The notes under the pieces: model-generated
The model's database searches: none
What the model was told of the DNA's origin: nothing
Seen by the model: only the letters and a program-made list of their open reading frames with translations
Translations under genes and position numbers: made by a program
Shown: one piece after another, positions 7,827 through 16,220 of the stretch
Layout: each line of letters starts with the position of its first letter
Numbering within the stretch: position 1 is the stretch's first letter
DNA from: Azoamicus sp964456515
Lineage (GTDB): Bacteria; Pseudomonadota; Gammaproteobacteria; UBA6186; Azoamicaceae
NCBI GenBank assembly: GCA_964456515.1
Contig: CAYVZP010000004.1
Location: forward strand, 1 to 31,116
Direction of reading: 5' to 3'
DNA length: 31,116 nt

Positions 7827-9332
7827 TTAAACACCACTAAATAAATTATTATTACCATCTTTAGATATATTTATATCTTCAGATTTGCAAATATCAGACC
7901 CAAAACCGGCGCCACTTCTGTAAGAAAAAACATCACTCATATTATTTATATTTGCAGTAGGTATAACAAATCTATCTTCATAATTAGCTATTGCCATATA
8001 ACGATACATTTCCTCAACCAACCGTTTGTTTAAACCAACTTTTGTTAAAATTTCTTCATTTAAAATACCATCAACAAATTTTGATCTCATATAACAACGC
8101 ATGGCTAACATTTTCTTCAATGAATTAATAACAGCAGTTTCATTTCCACCTGTTAATAAATTTGCTAAATACTTAATTGGTATTCTCAAATCCTCAACAT
8201 CAGGCAATATACCATTGGATCCAATTTTACCTGAATCAACACCATTTTGTATAGGACTTAATGGAGGAATATACCATACCATAGGCAATGTTCTATATTC
8301 AGGATGTAATGGTAATGCAACCTTCCAGTCTACCGCCATTTTATATATTGGTGAACCCTGAGCTGCTTTTACCCAATTAATAGATATACCTTGTTTTAAT
8401 GCTTCGTTTATTATATTACTATCATGCGGATTTAAAAATAAACTTAATTGTTTTTCATATAAATCTTGAACATTTTCACTTGAAGCAATTTCACTTATTT
8501 TATCAGCATCATATAAAATAACACCAACAGAACGTATTCTACCAACACATGTTTCTGAACATACTGTCGTTTGCCCAGATTCTATTCTTGGATAACAAAA
8601 AATACATTTTTCAGATTTACCTGAATGCCAATTATAATAAACTTTTTTATATGGACATGCACTAATACACATTCTCCATCCACGACACCTGTTTTGATCA
8701 ACTAAAACAATTCCATCTTCTAATCTTTTATATATAGCGCCAGAAGGACATACAGCAATACATGCAGGATTTAAACAATGTTCACATAATCTTGGCAAAT
8801 AAAACATGAAAGTGTTTTTAAATTCACCATAAATAGCTTTATTCATATTATCAAAATTAACATCTTTACTTCTTTTAGAAAACTCTCCACTTAAAATTTC
8901 TTCCCAGTTTGGACCGGAAACAATTTTGCTTAAAAATTTTCCTGTAATAATAGAAACGGGTCTAGCTGTAGGCGTATGTTTACTTTTAGGTGCATTTGAT
9001 AAATAACTATAATTAAAAGTAAATGGTTCATAATAATCATCTATCAATGGTAAATCAGGATTAGCAAATATTTTAATAACAATATTTAATTTACTGCCAA
9101 GATTAGGTTCTAAATTACCATTATCATTAATCTTCCAACCACCATGCCATTTTTTTTGTGATTCCCAATTATCTGGATAACCTATACCTGGTTTTGTTTC
9201 AACATTATTAAACCACATATATTCAACACCCTTTCGTGATGTCCAAACATTTTTACATGTAACAGAACATGTATGACAGCCTATACATTTATCTAAATTT
9301 AAAACCATGCCAATTTGCGCTCTAATTTTCAT
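7827..9332 (-). CDS. narH: Respiratory nitrate reductase beta subunit (iron-sulfur)
   Basis: NarH is the electron-wire subunit on the cytoplasmic face, joining NarI haems to NarG. The 501 residues keep every expected cluster ligand. The first group is Cys16, 19, 22, 26, the second Cys183, 186, 191, 195. The third is Cys216, 222, 226, with Trp219 replacing a cysteine, which is typical of the [3Fe-4S] cluster of this family. The last is Cys243, 246, 258, 262. This gives three [4Fe-4S] and one [3Fe-4S]. The C-terminal part, including the FxYRSGAG-like end, is also present. The ATG shares one base with the narG stop (TAATG), with a strong AAGGAG inside the narG end. It is among the best conserved proteins here. 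Confidence 0.97.
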   Translation of the reverse strand: MKIRAQIGMVLNLDKCIGCHTCSVTCKNVWTSRKGVEYMWFNNVETKPGIGYPDNWESQKKWHGGWKINDNGNLEPNLGSKLNIVIKIFANPDLPLIDDYYEPFTFNYSYLSNAPKSKHTPTARPVSIITGKFLSKIVSGPNWEEILSGEFSKRSKDVNFDNMNKAIYGEFKNTFMFYLPRLCEHCLNPACIAVCPSGAIYKRLEDGIVLVDQNRCRGWRMCISACPYKKVYYNWHSGKSEKCIFCYPRIESGQTTVCSETCVGRIRSVGVILYDADKISEIASSENVQDLYEKQLSLFLNPHDSNIINEALKQGISINWVKAAQGSPIYKMAVDWKVALPLHPEYRTLPMVWYIPPLSPIQNGVDSGKIGSNGILPDVEDLRIPIKYLANLLTGGNETAVINSLKKMLAMRCYMRSKFVDGILNEEILTKVGLNKRLVEEMYRYMAIANYEDRFVIPTANINNMSDVFSYRSGAGFGSDICKSEDINISKDGNNNLFSGV

Positions 9333-12300
9333 TATACATTCTCCTTACTAGATTCATCCTCATAACCCCATTTTACTTTTAATAATTTCTTTACAACAAT
9401 AAACTCATCTCTATTAGATCCAACAGTACCATAATAATTAAAACCATAAGCTTGTTGTGCATACCCGCCAATCATATGAGTTGGTTTCACAGATATACGT
9501 GTCACAGAATTATGAATACCACCTCTTAACCCTGAAACTTCAGATAAAGGAACATTATGTGTTTTTTCTTGAGCATGATACATTAAGCTTAATCCATCAG
9601 GAATTCTTTGACTTACAACAGCTCTAGCCACAACTACACCATTTACATTAAAACCTTCAATCCAATCATTATCAACAACATCTATTTTTTTTGCATCTGA
9701 TTCACTAATCCAAATAATAGGACCGCCTCTATTTAATGTTAATAATAATAAATTGTCAGAATATGTACTATGAATACCCCATTTTTGATGCGGTGTAACA
9801 AAATTTAAAACCACAATTTTCTGATTTGATTTATTTTTAAAATTTTTAACAACAGTTTGTGTTGTTTTAGTATCAATTGGTGGTCTATAAACACATAAGG
9901 TTTCACCAAAATCTCTCATCCATAAATGATCTTGATAATATTGTTGCCTACCTGTAATAGTTCTCCAAGGAATAAATTCATTTATATTAGTATAACCAGA
10001 ATTATATGAAACATCTTCTGATTCAATGCCACTCCAAATCGGTGAAGTAATAATTTTTTTCGGTTGTGCTACAATATCTCTAAACCTAATTTTTTCAGAT
10101 TCTCTATTTAAAGCTAAATGAACATGATTTAATCCTGTTATATTTTCTAATGCTTTCCATGCTTTAACAGCAACATCTCCATTAGTTTCTGGCGCTAACA
10201 ACAAAACTACTTCAGATGCATTTATAGCTGTATCTATTTTTGGCAAACCATTTGAAATATCATTATTATCAACCAACCCATTTATTTCACCTAACAAATC
10301 AACCTCTTTATCAGTATTCCATGTAAGCCCCTTACACGAATTACCCAATTTTTTCATCAATGGACCTAAAGACATATACTGCAAATCTATTGAATAATAA
10401 TTTCTTTCAATAACAGTTATACATGGCATAGTTTTTCCAGGAATCATTTCTATTTCATTTAATTTCCAATCCTTTACATCTAACGCTTGCCCCAATTCTA
10501 ATGGTGTATCATGCATTAATGGTGATAATACAACATCTTTTTCAATACATGAAAAACATTTAAATTTTCTTACAATATTAGAAAAAGCTATAGCAAATCC
10601 TTTATATATTTCCCAATCAGTTCTTGTTTCCCAGACAGGATCTATTGCAGCAGATAATGGATGTATAAATGGATGCATATCAGATGTATTTAAATCTTCT
10701 TTTTCATACCACGATGCAGTTGGCAATACTATATCAGAATACAACCCTGTTGTTGAAATACGAAAATCTATATTTACTAACAAATCTAACTTACCATATG
10801 AATTATCATCACGCCATACTACATTCTTAGGTTTAGTATCATTTGTATCAATAATTTCAGTATTATTAACACCGCTTTCTATTCCTAATAAATGTTTTAA
10901 AAAATATTCATGTCCTTTACCACTAGCTCCTAATAAATTTGAACGCCAAACAAATAAATTTCTAGGTAAATTTGATTGATGATCTGGATCTTCACTTGCA
11001 AATTTTACATTGCCAGTTTTTAATAAATCAATAACATAACTAGTAACATTTTTACCATTTTTTTCAGCATGTTGTGCTATATATAATGGGTTTGTATTTA
11101 ATTGAGGTGCTGATGGCAACCAACCCATTCTTTCAGCAATAACATTAAAATCTAACAAACTATAATTTTCATATTTTTTTATATTAGAAGACACTGGTGA
11201 TAAAATTTCTTTAACATTTAATTTTTCATATCTCCACTGAGAAGTATGAAGATAAAAAAATGATGTAGCATTCATAAATCTATTTGGACGATTCCAATCA
11301 AAAGCAAAAGCTAATGGCAACCACCCAGCCTGTGGTCTTAATTTTTCCTGTCCAACATAATGAGCCCAGCCACCACCACTTTTACCTACACATCCACACA
11401 TCATTAAAACATTAATCATACCCCTATAATTCATATCCATATGATACCAATGATTTAATCCAGCTCCAGTTATAATCATACTTTTGCCAGACGTTTTATG
11501 AGCAGTTTCAGCAAATTGTTTGGCTAATATTATTACATCATTTTTTTTAATATTTGTTATTTTTTCCTGCCAAAATGGAGTATATGGAATATTATCATTA
11601 TATGATGATGCAACGTTAATATCCTTTAAACCTCTATCTATACCATAATTTGCAACCATTAAATCAAAGACTGTAGCTATAAAAACATCTTTATTTTTAA
11701 TTTTAATTTTATTTACAGGAACATTTCGCGATAAAATATCTGAATGACATGTATTTTTAAAATGATCATGAATATAATCAGGTCCAGAAAAGTAAGGAAA
11801 ATTTATTGATATAATATCAGTTTTATTATCAATTAATGATAATTTTAAATTCAATTTATTAATATCATGTTTTAAATTCCATAATTTACTTCCATCCCAT
11901 CTATACCCAATCGATCCCTTTAATACACATAAATCATTTTTATTACTATCATAACCTAAAATTTTCCAATCAGCATGTTTTTCAATATGTTTATCATAAA
12001 CATCAGATAATCTTAAAAACCTACCAGGAACAAATCCTGTATCATTTTTTTCAATAATAACTAAACATGGCATGTCAGTATATGTTTTAGAATAATCTTC
12101 AAAATATTTACTTTTTTTATTAGGTGTTAAATAATATTCTTTTAAAATAACATGTCCCATAGCCATTAATAAAGCAGAATCAGTTCCCTGTTTAACTGGC
12201 AACCATGCATCAGCCAACTTTGCCGCCTCACTATAATCTGGTGACACCACTATAGTTTTAGTTCCTTTATATTGAACCTCAGTATAAAAATGAGCGTCAG

Positions 12301-13087
12301 GTGTTCTAGTTTGTGGAACATTTCCACCCCACACTATTAAAAAATTAGAATTATACCAATCAGCACTTTCAGGAACATCAGTTTGTTCTCCCCAAACTTG
12401 AGGCGAGCTTGGCGGTAAATCGCAATACCAATCATAAAAACTTAAACAAACGCCACCTATTAAAGATAAATATCTGCTACCAGCTGCATATGAAATCATA
12501 GACATCGCGGGTATTGGAGAAAAACCACACACTCTATCTGGGCCATATTTTTTAATAGTATAAATGTTAGCAGATGCAATAATTTCATTTACTTCATTCC
12601 ATGACGATCTTACAAAACCACCCTTACCACGATCCTGTACATAATTTAATCGACTTTCACTATTACTTTGTATATTTTCCCAACGTTCAACAGGATTAAC
12701 ATATGTATCTTTTAATTGTCTCCAAATATTAATAAGACTGCTTCTAATAAGAGGATATTTTAATCTAGCAGAACTATAAATATACCAAGAAAAACTAGCA
12801 CCACGCTGACAACCTCGCGGCTCATGATTAGGCATTCCTTTTCTAGTTCTAGGATAATCGGTTTGCTGTGTTTCCCATGTAACTATTCCGTTTTTAACAT
12901 AAATTTTCCAACTACATGATCCAGTGCAATTTACACCATGAGTCGATCTTACTATTTTATCATGTTGCCATCTACGTCTATAAATATCCTCCCAAGTTCT
13001 ATCTTCAGTTGTTACAATCCCATGATTATTAGAAAATGTATTTTTAACTTTTTTTAAAAAAGCAAGACGTGAAAAAACATTTTTCAT
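9332..13087 (-). CDS. narG: Respiratory nitrate reductase alpha subunit (molybdenum catalytic subunit)
   Basis: NarG reduces nitrate to nitrite in the cytoplasm at a bis-molybdopterin guanine dinucleotide centre. The 1251 residues match the full family length. The N-terminus has the IYRRRWQHDK stretch at 35-44 and the unusual His50/Cys54/Cys58/Cys93 ligand set of the FS0 [4Fe-4S] cluster. The molybdenum ligand Asp is visible in FYDWYCDLPPSSPQ near residue 223. Further family blocks include WGEQTDVPESADWYNS and GQEKLRPQAGW. The C-terminal region HMIGGYAQQAYGFNYYG is intact. A strong AAGGAGA precedes the ATG. It follows narK2 by 35 bases. The active site needs guanine-dinucleotide cofactor, whose MobA enzyme is not encoded in this window. 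Confidence 0.98.
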   Translation of the reverse strand: MKNVFSRLAFLKKVKNTFSNNHGIVTTEDRTWEDIYRRRWQHDKIVRSTHGVNCTGSCSWKIYVKNGIVTWETQQTDYPRTRKGMPNHEPRGCQRGASFSWYIYSSARLKYPLIRSSLINIWRQLKDTYVNPVERWENIQSNSESRLNYVQDRGKGGFVRSSWNEVNEIIASANIYTIKKYGPDRVCGFSPIPAMSMISYAAGSRYLSLIGGVCLSFYDWYCDLPPSSPQVWGEQTDVPESADWYNSNFLIVWGGNVPQTRTPDAHFYTEVQYKGTKTIVVSPDYSEAAKLADAWLPVKQGTDSALLMAMGHVILKEYYLTPNKKSKYFEDYSKTYTDMPCLVIIEKNDTGFVPGRFLRLSDVYDKHIEKHADWKILGYDSNKNDLCVLKGSIGYRWDGSKLWNLKHDINKLNLKLSLIDNKTDIISINFPYFSGPDYIHDHFKNTCHSDILSRNVPVNKIKIKNKDVFIATVFDLMVANYGIDRGLKDINVASSYNDNIPYTPFWQEKITNIKKNDVIILAKQFAETAHKTSGKSMIITGAGLNHWYHMDMNYRGMINVLMMCGCVGKSGGGWAHYVGQEKLRPQAGWLPLAFAFDWNRPNRFMNATSFFYLHTSQWRYEKLNVKEILSPVSSNIKKYENYSLLDFNVIAERMGWLPSAPQLNTNPLYIAQHAEKNGKNVTSYVIDLLKTGNVKFASEDPDHQSNLPRNLFVWRSNLLGASGKGHEYFLKHLLGIESGVNNTEIIDTNDTKPKNVVWRDDNSYGKLDLLVNIDFRISTTGLYSDIVLPTASWYEKEDLNTSDMHPFIHPLSAAIDPVWETRTDWEIYKGFAIAFSNIVRKFKCFSCIEKDVVLSPLMHDTPLELGQALDVKDWKLNEIEMIPGKTMPCITVIERNYYSIDLQYMSLGPLMKKLGNSCKGLTWNTDKEVDLLGEINGLVDNNDISNGLPKIDTAINASEVVLLLAPETNGDVAVKAWKALENITGLNHVHLALNRESEKIRFRDIVAQPKKIITSPIWSGIESEDVSYNSGYTNINEFIPWRTITGRQQYYQDHLWMRDFGETLCVYRPPIDTKTTQTVVKNFKNKSNQKIVVLNFVTPHQKWGIHSTYSDNLLLLTLNRGGPIIWISESDAKKIDVVDNDWIEGFNVNGVVVARAVVSQRIPDGLSLMYHAQEKTHNVPLSEVSGLRGGIHNSVTRISVKPTHMIGGYAQQAYGFNYYGTVGSNRDEFIVVKKLLKVKWGYEDESSKENV

Positions 13088-13122
13088 ATTTTTTCTCCTT
13101 AAAAATTACAAAATAAAAAATA

Positions 13123-14439
13123 TTAACATTTAATTTCAGCATTTTTTCTTAAATAATACCACCAAGTAACAAACATACAAGAAAAATAATATAAAATAAA
13201 AAAATATAATGCATATTCTGGACCACCGGTTTTCTGTATTGACAAACCAAAGGACTTGGGAATTAAAAAAGCGCCATACGCAGCTATAGCTGCACTAAAA
13301 CCAAGCACTGCTGCTGATTCTTTAGGAATAAATATCATAGGTATCATTTGAAAAACAGACCCATTTGCTATACCTGTAGTAACAAATAACAAAATAAAAA
13401 ATATAAAAAAACCTGTAAAATTTTTATGTGCATCAGATATAAAAAACATTACCCCACAAACACAAAATATCATAATAAATAAATCAACAAATGTTACTAA
13501 AGCGCCACTTTTAACTTTATCAGAAATCCAACCGCCTATCGGTCTAATTAAAGCACCACACATAGGACCTAAAAAAGCATAACTTAATGGATTTATTCCA
13601 GGAAATTGCGTTTTAATTAATAAGGGAAATGCAGCAGAATAACCAATAAATGACCCAAATGACATAACATATAACCATGTCATTAAATACATATGTTTTC
13701 TTTTAAAAATAACAAACTGTTCCTTCAAAGAGCTCTTAATTGTTGGTAAATTATCCATAAAAAAAAATGCACTAATACTAGCAATTATAATTGGCAGAAT
13801 CCAAACATACGCAATGTTTTGTAACCAAACATACTTAAAACTACCATCAGGTAATATCAATTTTTGTGGATCACCTGTTATAATTTCAAAGAAACTAAAA
13901 CCAATGACTACAGGAGCAATAAACTGAAGTCCACTAACACCTAAATTACCCAAACCAGCATTTAATCCTAATGATGTTCCTTGTTGTTTTTTTGGGAAAA
14001 AAAAACTTATATTAGACATAGATGATGAAAAATTACCACCACCCAAACCACATAACGCAGCTAATATCAACATAGTGGAATAATCAGTTGTAATATCTTG
14101 AACAGCTATACCAATACCAATACATGGAATTAATAAACTAATTGTTGATATTACTGTCCAATTTTTTCCACCAAAAATAGGCACGCAAAACGAATAAAAA
14201 ATTCTTAATGTAGCGCCTGTTAACCCAGGAACTGCTGCCAAAGTAAACAATTGTTCAGTACTAAAATCAAATCCTATATTATTTAAATTGATTACAGTAG
14301 CAGACCAAATAAACCAAACAGAAAATGCAAGAAATAAACACGGAATAGATGTTATCAAATTTTTATTAGCAATATGTTTACCTTTTTCATCCCAATAACT
14401 ACTATTTTCTGGACACCAATCATTTAAATAATGTTTCAT
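13123..14439 (-). CDS. narK2: Nitrate/nitrite antiporter of the NarK2 type
   Basis: This is a 438-residue major-facilitator protein closely resembling E. coli NarK. The N-terminal extension has the DWCPENSSYWDEKGK motif at 7-21. This is followed by FDFSTEQLFTLAAVPGLTGA, the nitrate-binding Arg79 in GATLRIFYSF, the first signature LGLNAGLGNLGVSG, and the second binding Arg in CGALIRPIGGWISDK. The large charged loop before the last signature in E. coli NarK is absent, so the protein is compact. This type exchanges incoming nitrate for outgoing nitrite, removing the product of NarG. It lies directly upstream of narG and 52 bases after the cytochrome c gene. The two NarK copies thus bracket narGHJI. 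Confidence 0.93.
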   Translation of the reverse strand: MKHYLNDWCPENSSYWDEKGKHIANKNLITSIPCLFLAFSVWFIWSATVINLNNIGFDFSTEQLFTLAAVPGLTGATLRIFYSFCVPIFGGKNWTVISTISLLIPCIGIGIAVQDITTDYSTMLILAALCGLGGGNFSSSMSNISFFFPKKQQGTSLGLNAGLGNLGVSGLQFIAPVVIGFSFFEIITGDPQKLILPDGSFKYVWLQNIAYVWILPIIIASISAFFFMDNLPTIKSSLKEQFVIFKRKHMYLMTWLYVMSFGSFIGYSAAFPLLIKTQFPGINPLSYAFLGPMCGALIRPIGGWISDKVKSGALVTFVDLFIMIFCVCGVMFFISDAHKNFTGFFIFFILLFVTTGIANGSVFQMIPMIFIPKESAAVLGFSAAIAAYGAFLIPKSFGLSIQKTGGPEYALYFFILYYFSCMFVTWWYYLRKNAEIKC

Positions 14440-14491
14440 ATAATGAAAATCCTATAATATTAATATATCTTTAAATAATATAATCTGTTAA

Positions 14492-15124
14492 TTAAATCTC
14501 AGAAATATATGACGCTAATGCAATCATTTGATTTTCAGTCATGTTAGATGTAATATCTCTCATGATTGAATTTACATCATTTGATCTATCATACATTTTA
14601 AATTTTTTTAATTGTGTTATTAAATAATCTTTATGCTGCCATTTTAAAACTGGAAAATTAGCTAAACTATTACCCATGCCATCAATTCCATGACACCCTA
14701 CACATGCAACTATATTTTTTTCAACATCACCATATAAATATAAAATTTTACCTAAAATTAAATCATTTTTTTTATTTTTAATTTTAGTTCTTTCTAAAAC
14801 TTGTTTTGAAAAATAAATAGACATATCTTTCATATCAATTTCAGTTATTCCCTGTAACATACCTAACATTGTTGGATCAAATCTATTTCCATCTTTACCT
14901 TTTTTATACTCTAATAATTGTTTAAATAAATAATCAGAATGTTGTTCTGCTATTTTAGGCCAAGCTACCATTATACTGTTTCCAGTATTAGTGTGACATG
15001 CTGCACATTTTTTTATTTTAACAGTTATATCAGTTACATTTGCATTAGAATAACATGCTACAGAAAATAAAAAACTAATATATATAACAAAAATATTCTT
15101 AAAAAAATATTTAAAATAAATCAT
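14492..15124 (-). CDS. Exported dihaem cytochrome c, c4-like
   Basis: This is a 210-residue protein with an N-terminal signal segment at about 1-28 (two lysines, a hydrophobic core, then an ACYSNA-like end) and two covalent haem sites: Cys40-AA-Cys43-His44 and Cys141-VG-Cys144-His145. The two halves look like repeated small class-I cytochrome c domains, each with a later Met that could be the sixth ligand (Met86 or 89, and Met188). This is the cytochrome c4 layout. In that family the protein is periplasmic and passes electrons from the bc1 complex to terminal oxidases or denitrification reductases. It is first in the nar block, with AAGGTAG before the ATG. NarGHI itself takes electrons from quinol, so this cytochrome more likely serves a later step encoded elsewhere. 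Confidence 0.9.
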   Translation of the reverse strand: MIYFKYFFKNIFVIYISFLFSVACYSNANVTDITVKIKKCAACHTNTGNSIMVAWPKIAEQHSDYLFKQLLEYKKGKDGNRFDPTMLGMLQGITEIDMKDMSIYFSKQVLERTKIKNKKNDLILGKILYLYGDVEKNIVACVGCHGIDGMGNSLANFPVLKWQHKDYLITQLKKFKMYDRSNDVNSIMRDITSNMTENQMIALASYISEI

Positions 15125-15137
15125 GAAACTACCTTTA

Positions 15138-15192
15138 ATTATAAAAATAATAAATAAAAGTATACTATAAAAATTATTAAAATGAAAATTTA
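15138..15192. repeat. 55-base sequence, left copy, abutting the N run
   Basis: These 55 bases end exactly where the N run begins and are identical, base for base by eye, to 15293-15347. They lie in the leader of the cytochrome c gene. The copy length and its exact fit to both gap edges suggest an assembly overlap and not a biological repeat. Confidence 0.95.
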
Positions 15193-15292
15193 NNNNNNNN
15201 NNNNNNNNNNNNNNNNNNNNNNNNNNNNNNNNNNNNNNNNNNNNNNNNNNNNNNNNNNNNNNNNNNNNNNNNNNNNNNNNNNNNNNNNNNNN
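15193..15292. other. Assembly gap of exactly 100 N
   Basis: One hundred undetermined bases, the conventional size for a gap of unknown length. The sequence immediately left (15138-15192) is repeated immediately right (15293-15347). The true gap may therefore be zero, with the contigs overlapping by 55 bases. No gene is visibly cut by it. Confidence 0.98.
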
Positions 15293-15347
15293 ATTATAAA
15301 AATAATAAATAAAAGTATACTATAAAAATTATTAAAATGAAAATTTA
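15293..15347. repeat. 55-base sequence, right copy, abutting the N run
   Basis: This is the second copy of the 55 bases at 15138-15192, starting at the first base after the N run. Its last eight bases form the left edge of the hairpin at 15340-15371. If the two copies are one and the same stretch, the cytochrome c leader continues directly into the sequence after 15347. Confidence 0.95.
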
Positions 15348-15371
15348 AGCCTAAACCAGGCCAAAAATTTT
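15340..15371. terminator. Imperfect hairpin with GCCT/AGGC core and A/T arms
   Basis: The arms are AAAATTT (15340-15346) and AAATTTT (15365-15371), with an inner GCCT/AGGC stem (15349-15352 and 15358-15361) around the loop AAACC. Unpaired bases AA and CAA separate the two stems. It is one of the most GC-containing spots in a very AT-rich spacer and reads as a stem followed by Ts on both strands. It could be a weak bidirectional terminator of the atp transcript or a leader structure upstream of the cytochrome c gene. The strength is not calculated. Confidence 0.35.
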
Positions 15372-15788
15372 ACAATTATTAATTAATTTATAATTATATT
15401 TTTCATATGAAATAATTTAATTAAAAAATAAAATCAGTTTTTATATACCAATTTAAACTAATATTTATAAAATCATTTTTATACATATACTCATAAAACA
15501 CTTCTGCTAATACGATTATTATATTTATTACTTTCATTTAAACTATACTTATAATATGCATCTAATGATAAATAAAATTTAATTATTTACTAAAATAATA
15601 ATAGAGATACACTATAATTAAAAAGTAATTTCATATCATAACACAACATTATTATTATTATTAAAAACTATACATGTGATTTATATATTATCCTCAATTA
15701 ATAAATTTTTCTAACACCCTGTAACACGTTTTATTTTATAAACATCAAATATGTTGATATCCATATCAACATAATAATTTAAATTTAA
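15348..15788. other. Gene-free spacer between the atp and nar blocks
   Basis: About 440 bases with no convincing frame on either strand, no tRNA-like sequence, and no GC-rich core of the kind expected for tmRNA or RNase P RNA. It contains the two hairpins listed separately, a short TTA-type microsatellite near 15650, and a direct repeat of TAACAC at 15712 and 15722. It should hold the terminator of the atp transcript and the promoter of the nar block, but I see no promoter good enough to name. Confidence 0.6.
15750..15773 (-). terminator. Perfect 11-base-pair inverted repeat downstream of atpC
   Basis: The arm TATGTTGATAT at 15750-15760 is followed by CC and its exact complement ATATCAACATA at 15763-15773. 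It starts 16 bases beyond the atpC stop. On the minus strand it is followed by a short T-containing run, so it could end the atp transcript. The stem is AT-rich and the T run interrupted, so termination may be weak. A palindromic protein-binding site is the alternative. Confidence 0.4.
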
Positions 15789-16208
15789 TTATTTTTTATC
15801 TTTTAATTTACGTATTAATCTTAATTGGGCTATAGCAACAGCTAATTCAGTTTGAATTTTTGCATAATCGATATTAGATCCTTTTTTTAAAAAATCTCTT
15901 TCACTATTATTTTTTGCCTCAATTGCAGCAGCTTCATCAAGATTATCTGCTCTAATTACAGAATCACCTAATATAGTCGAAATTTTTGGCTGAACTTCTA
16001 AAATACCACCTAACATTATAAATGATTTTAAATTACCATTCTCATCTTCAAACCAAATTGGACCTATCGCCAATGAAGTTAAAAGCGGTGTATGATTATA
16101 CAAAATTTCTAATTCACCAAGTATTCCTGGAACTATTAATTTTCTAGATAATCCTGAATATATTTCAGTTTCAGTTGTAACTATATGCAACTTAAAACAT
16201 TTATTCAT
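15789..16208 (-). CDS. atpC: ATP synthase F1 epsilon subunit
   Basis: Epsilon is a central-stalk subunit that links gamma to the c-ring and can inhibit ATP hydrolysis. The 139 residues match the usual 130-140. The beta-sandwich N-terminal domain has the family blocks LHIVTTETEIYSGLS, VPGILGELEILYNHTPLLTSLAIGP and GGILEVQPKISTILGDSVIRA. The C-terminal helical hairpin (about residues 90-139) is present, so the inhibitory arm is not lost. A clear AAAGGTGA precedes the ATG, 12 bases after atpD. It is the last gene of the atp operon, followed by a hairpin. Confidence 0.96.
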   Translation of the reverse strand: MNKCFKLHIVTTETEIYSGLSRKLIVPGILGELEILYNHTPLLTSLAIGPIWFEDENGNLKSFIMLGGILEVQPKISTILGDSVIRADNLDEAAAIEAKNNSERDFLKKGSNIDYAKIQTELAVAIAQLRLIRKLKDKK

Positions 16209-16220
16209 TTAAAATCACCT

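Noticed and set aside
15750..15773. Possible FNR/Dnr-type site TTGAT...ATCAA
   Set aside because: The half-sites are six bases apart instead of four, and the palindrome lies just after atpC, more than 600 bases (about 450 if the gap is false) from the nar start. A hairpin is the simpler reading.
15348..15788. tRNA, tmRNA or RNase P RNA gene
   Set aside because: No cloverleaf, no T-loop consensus and no GC-rich helices could be found on either strand.
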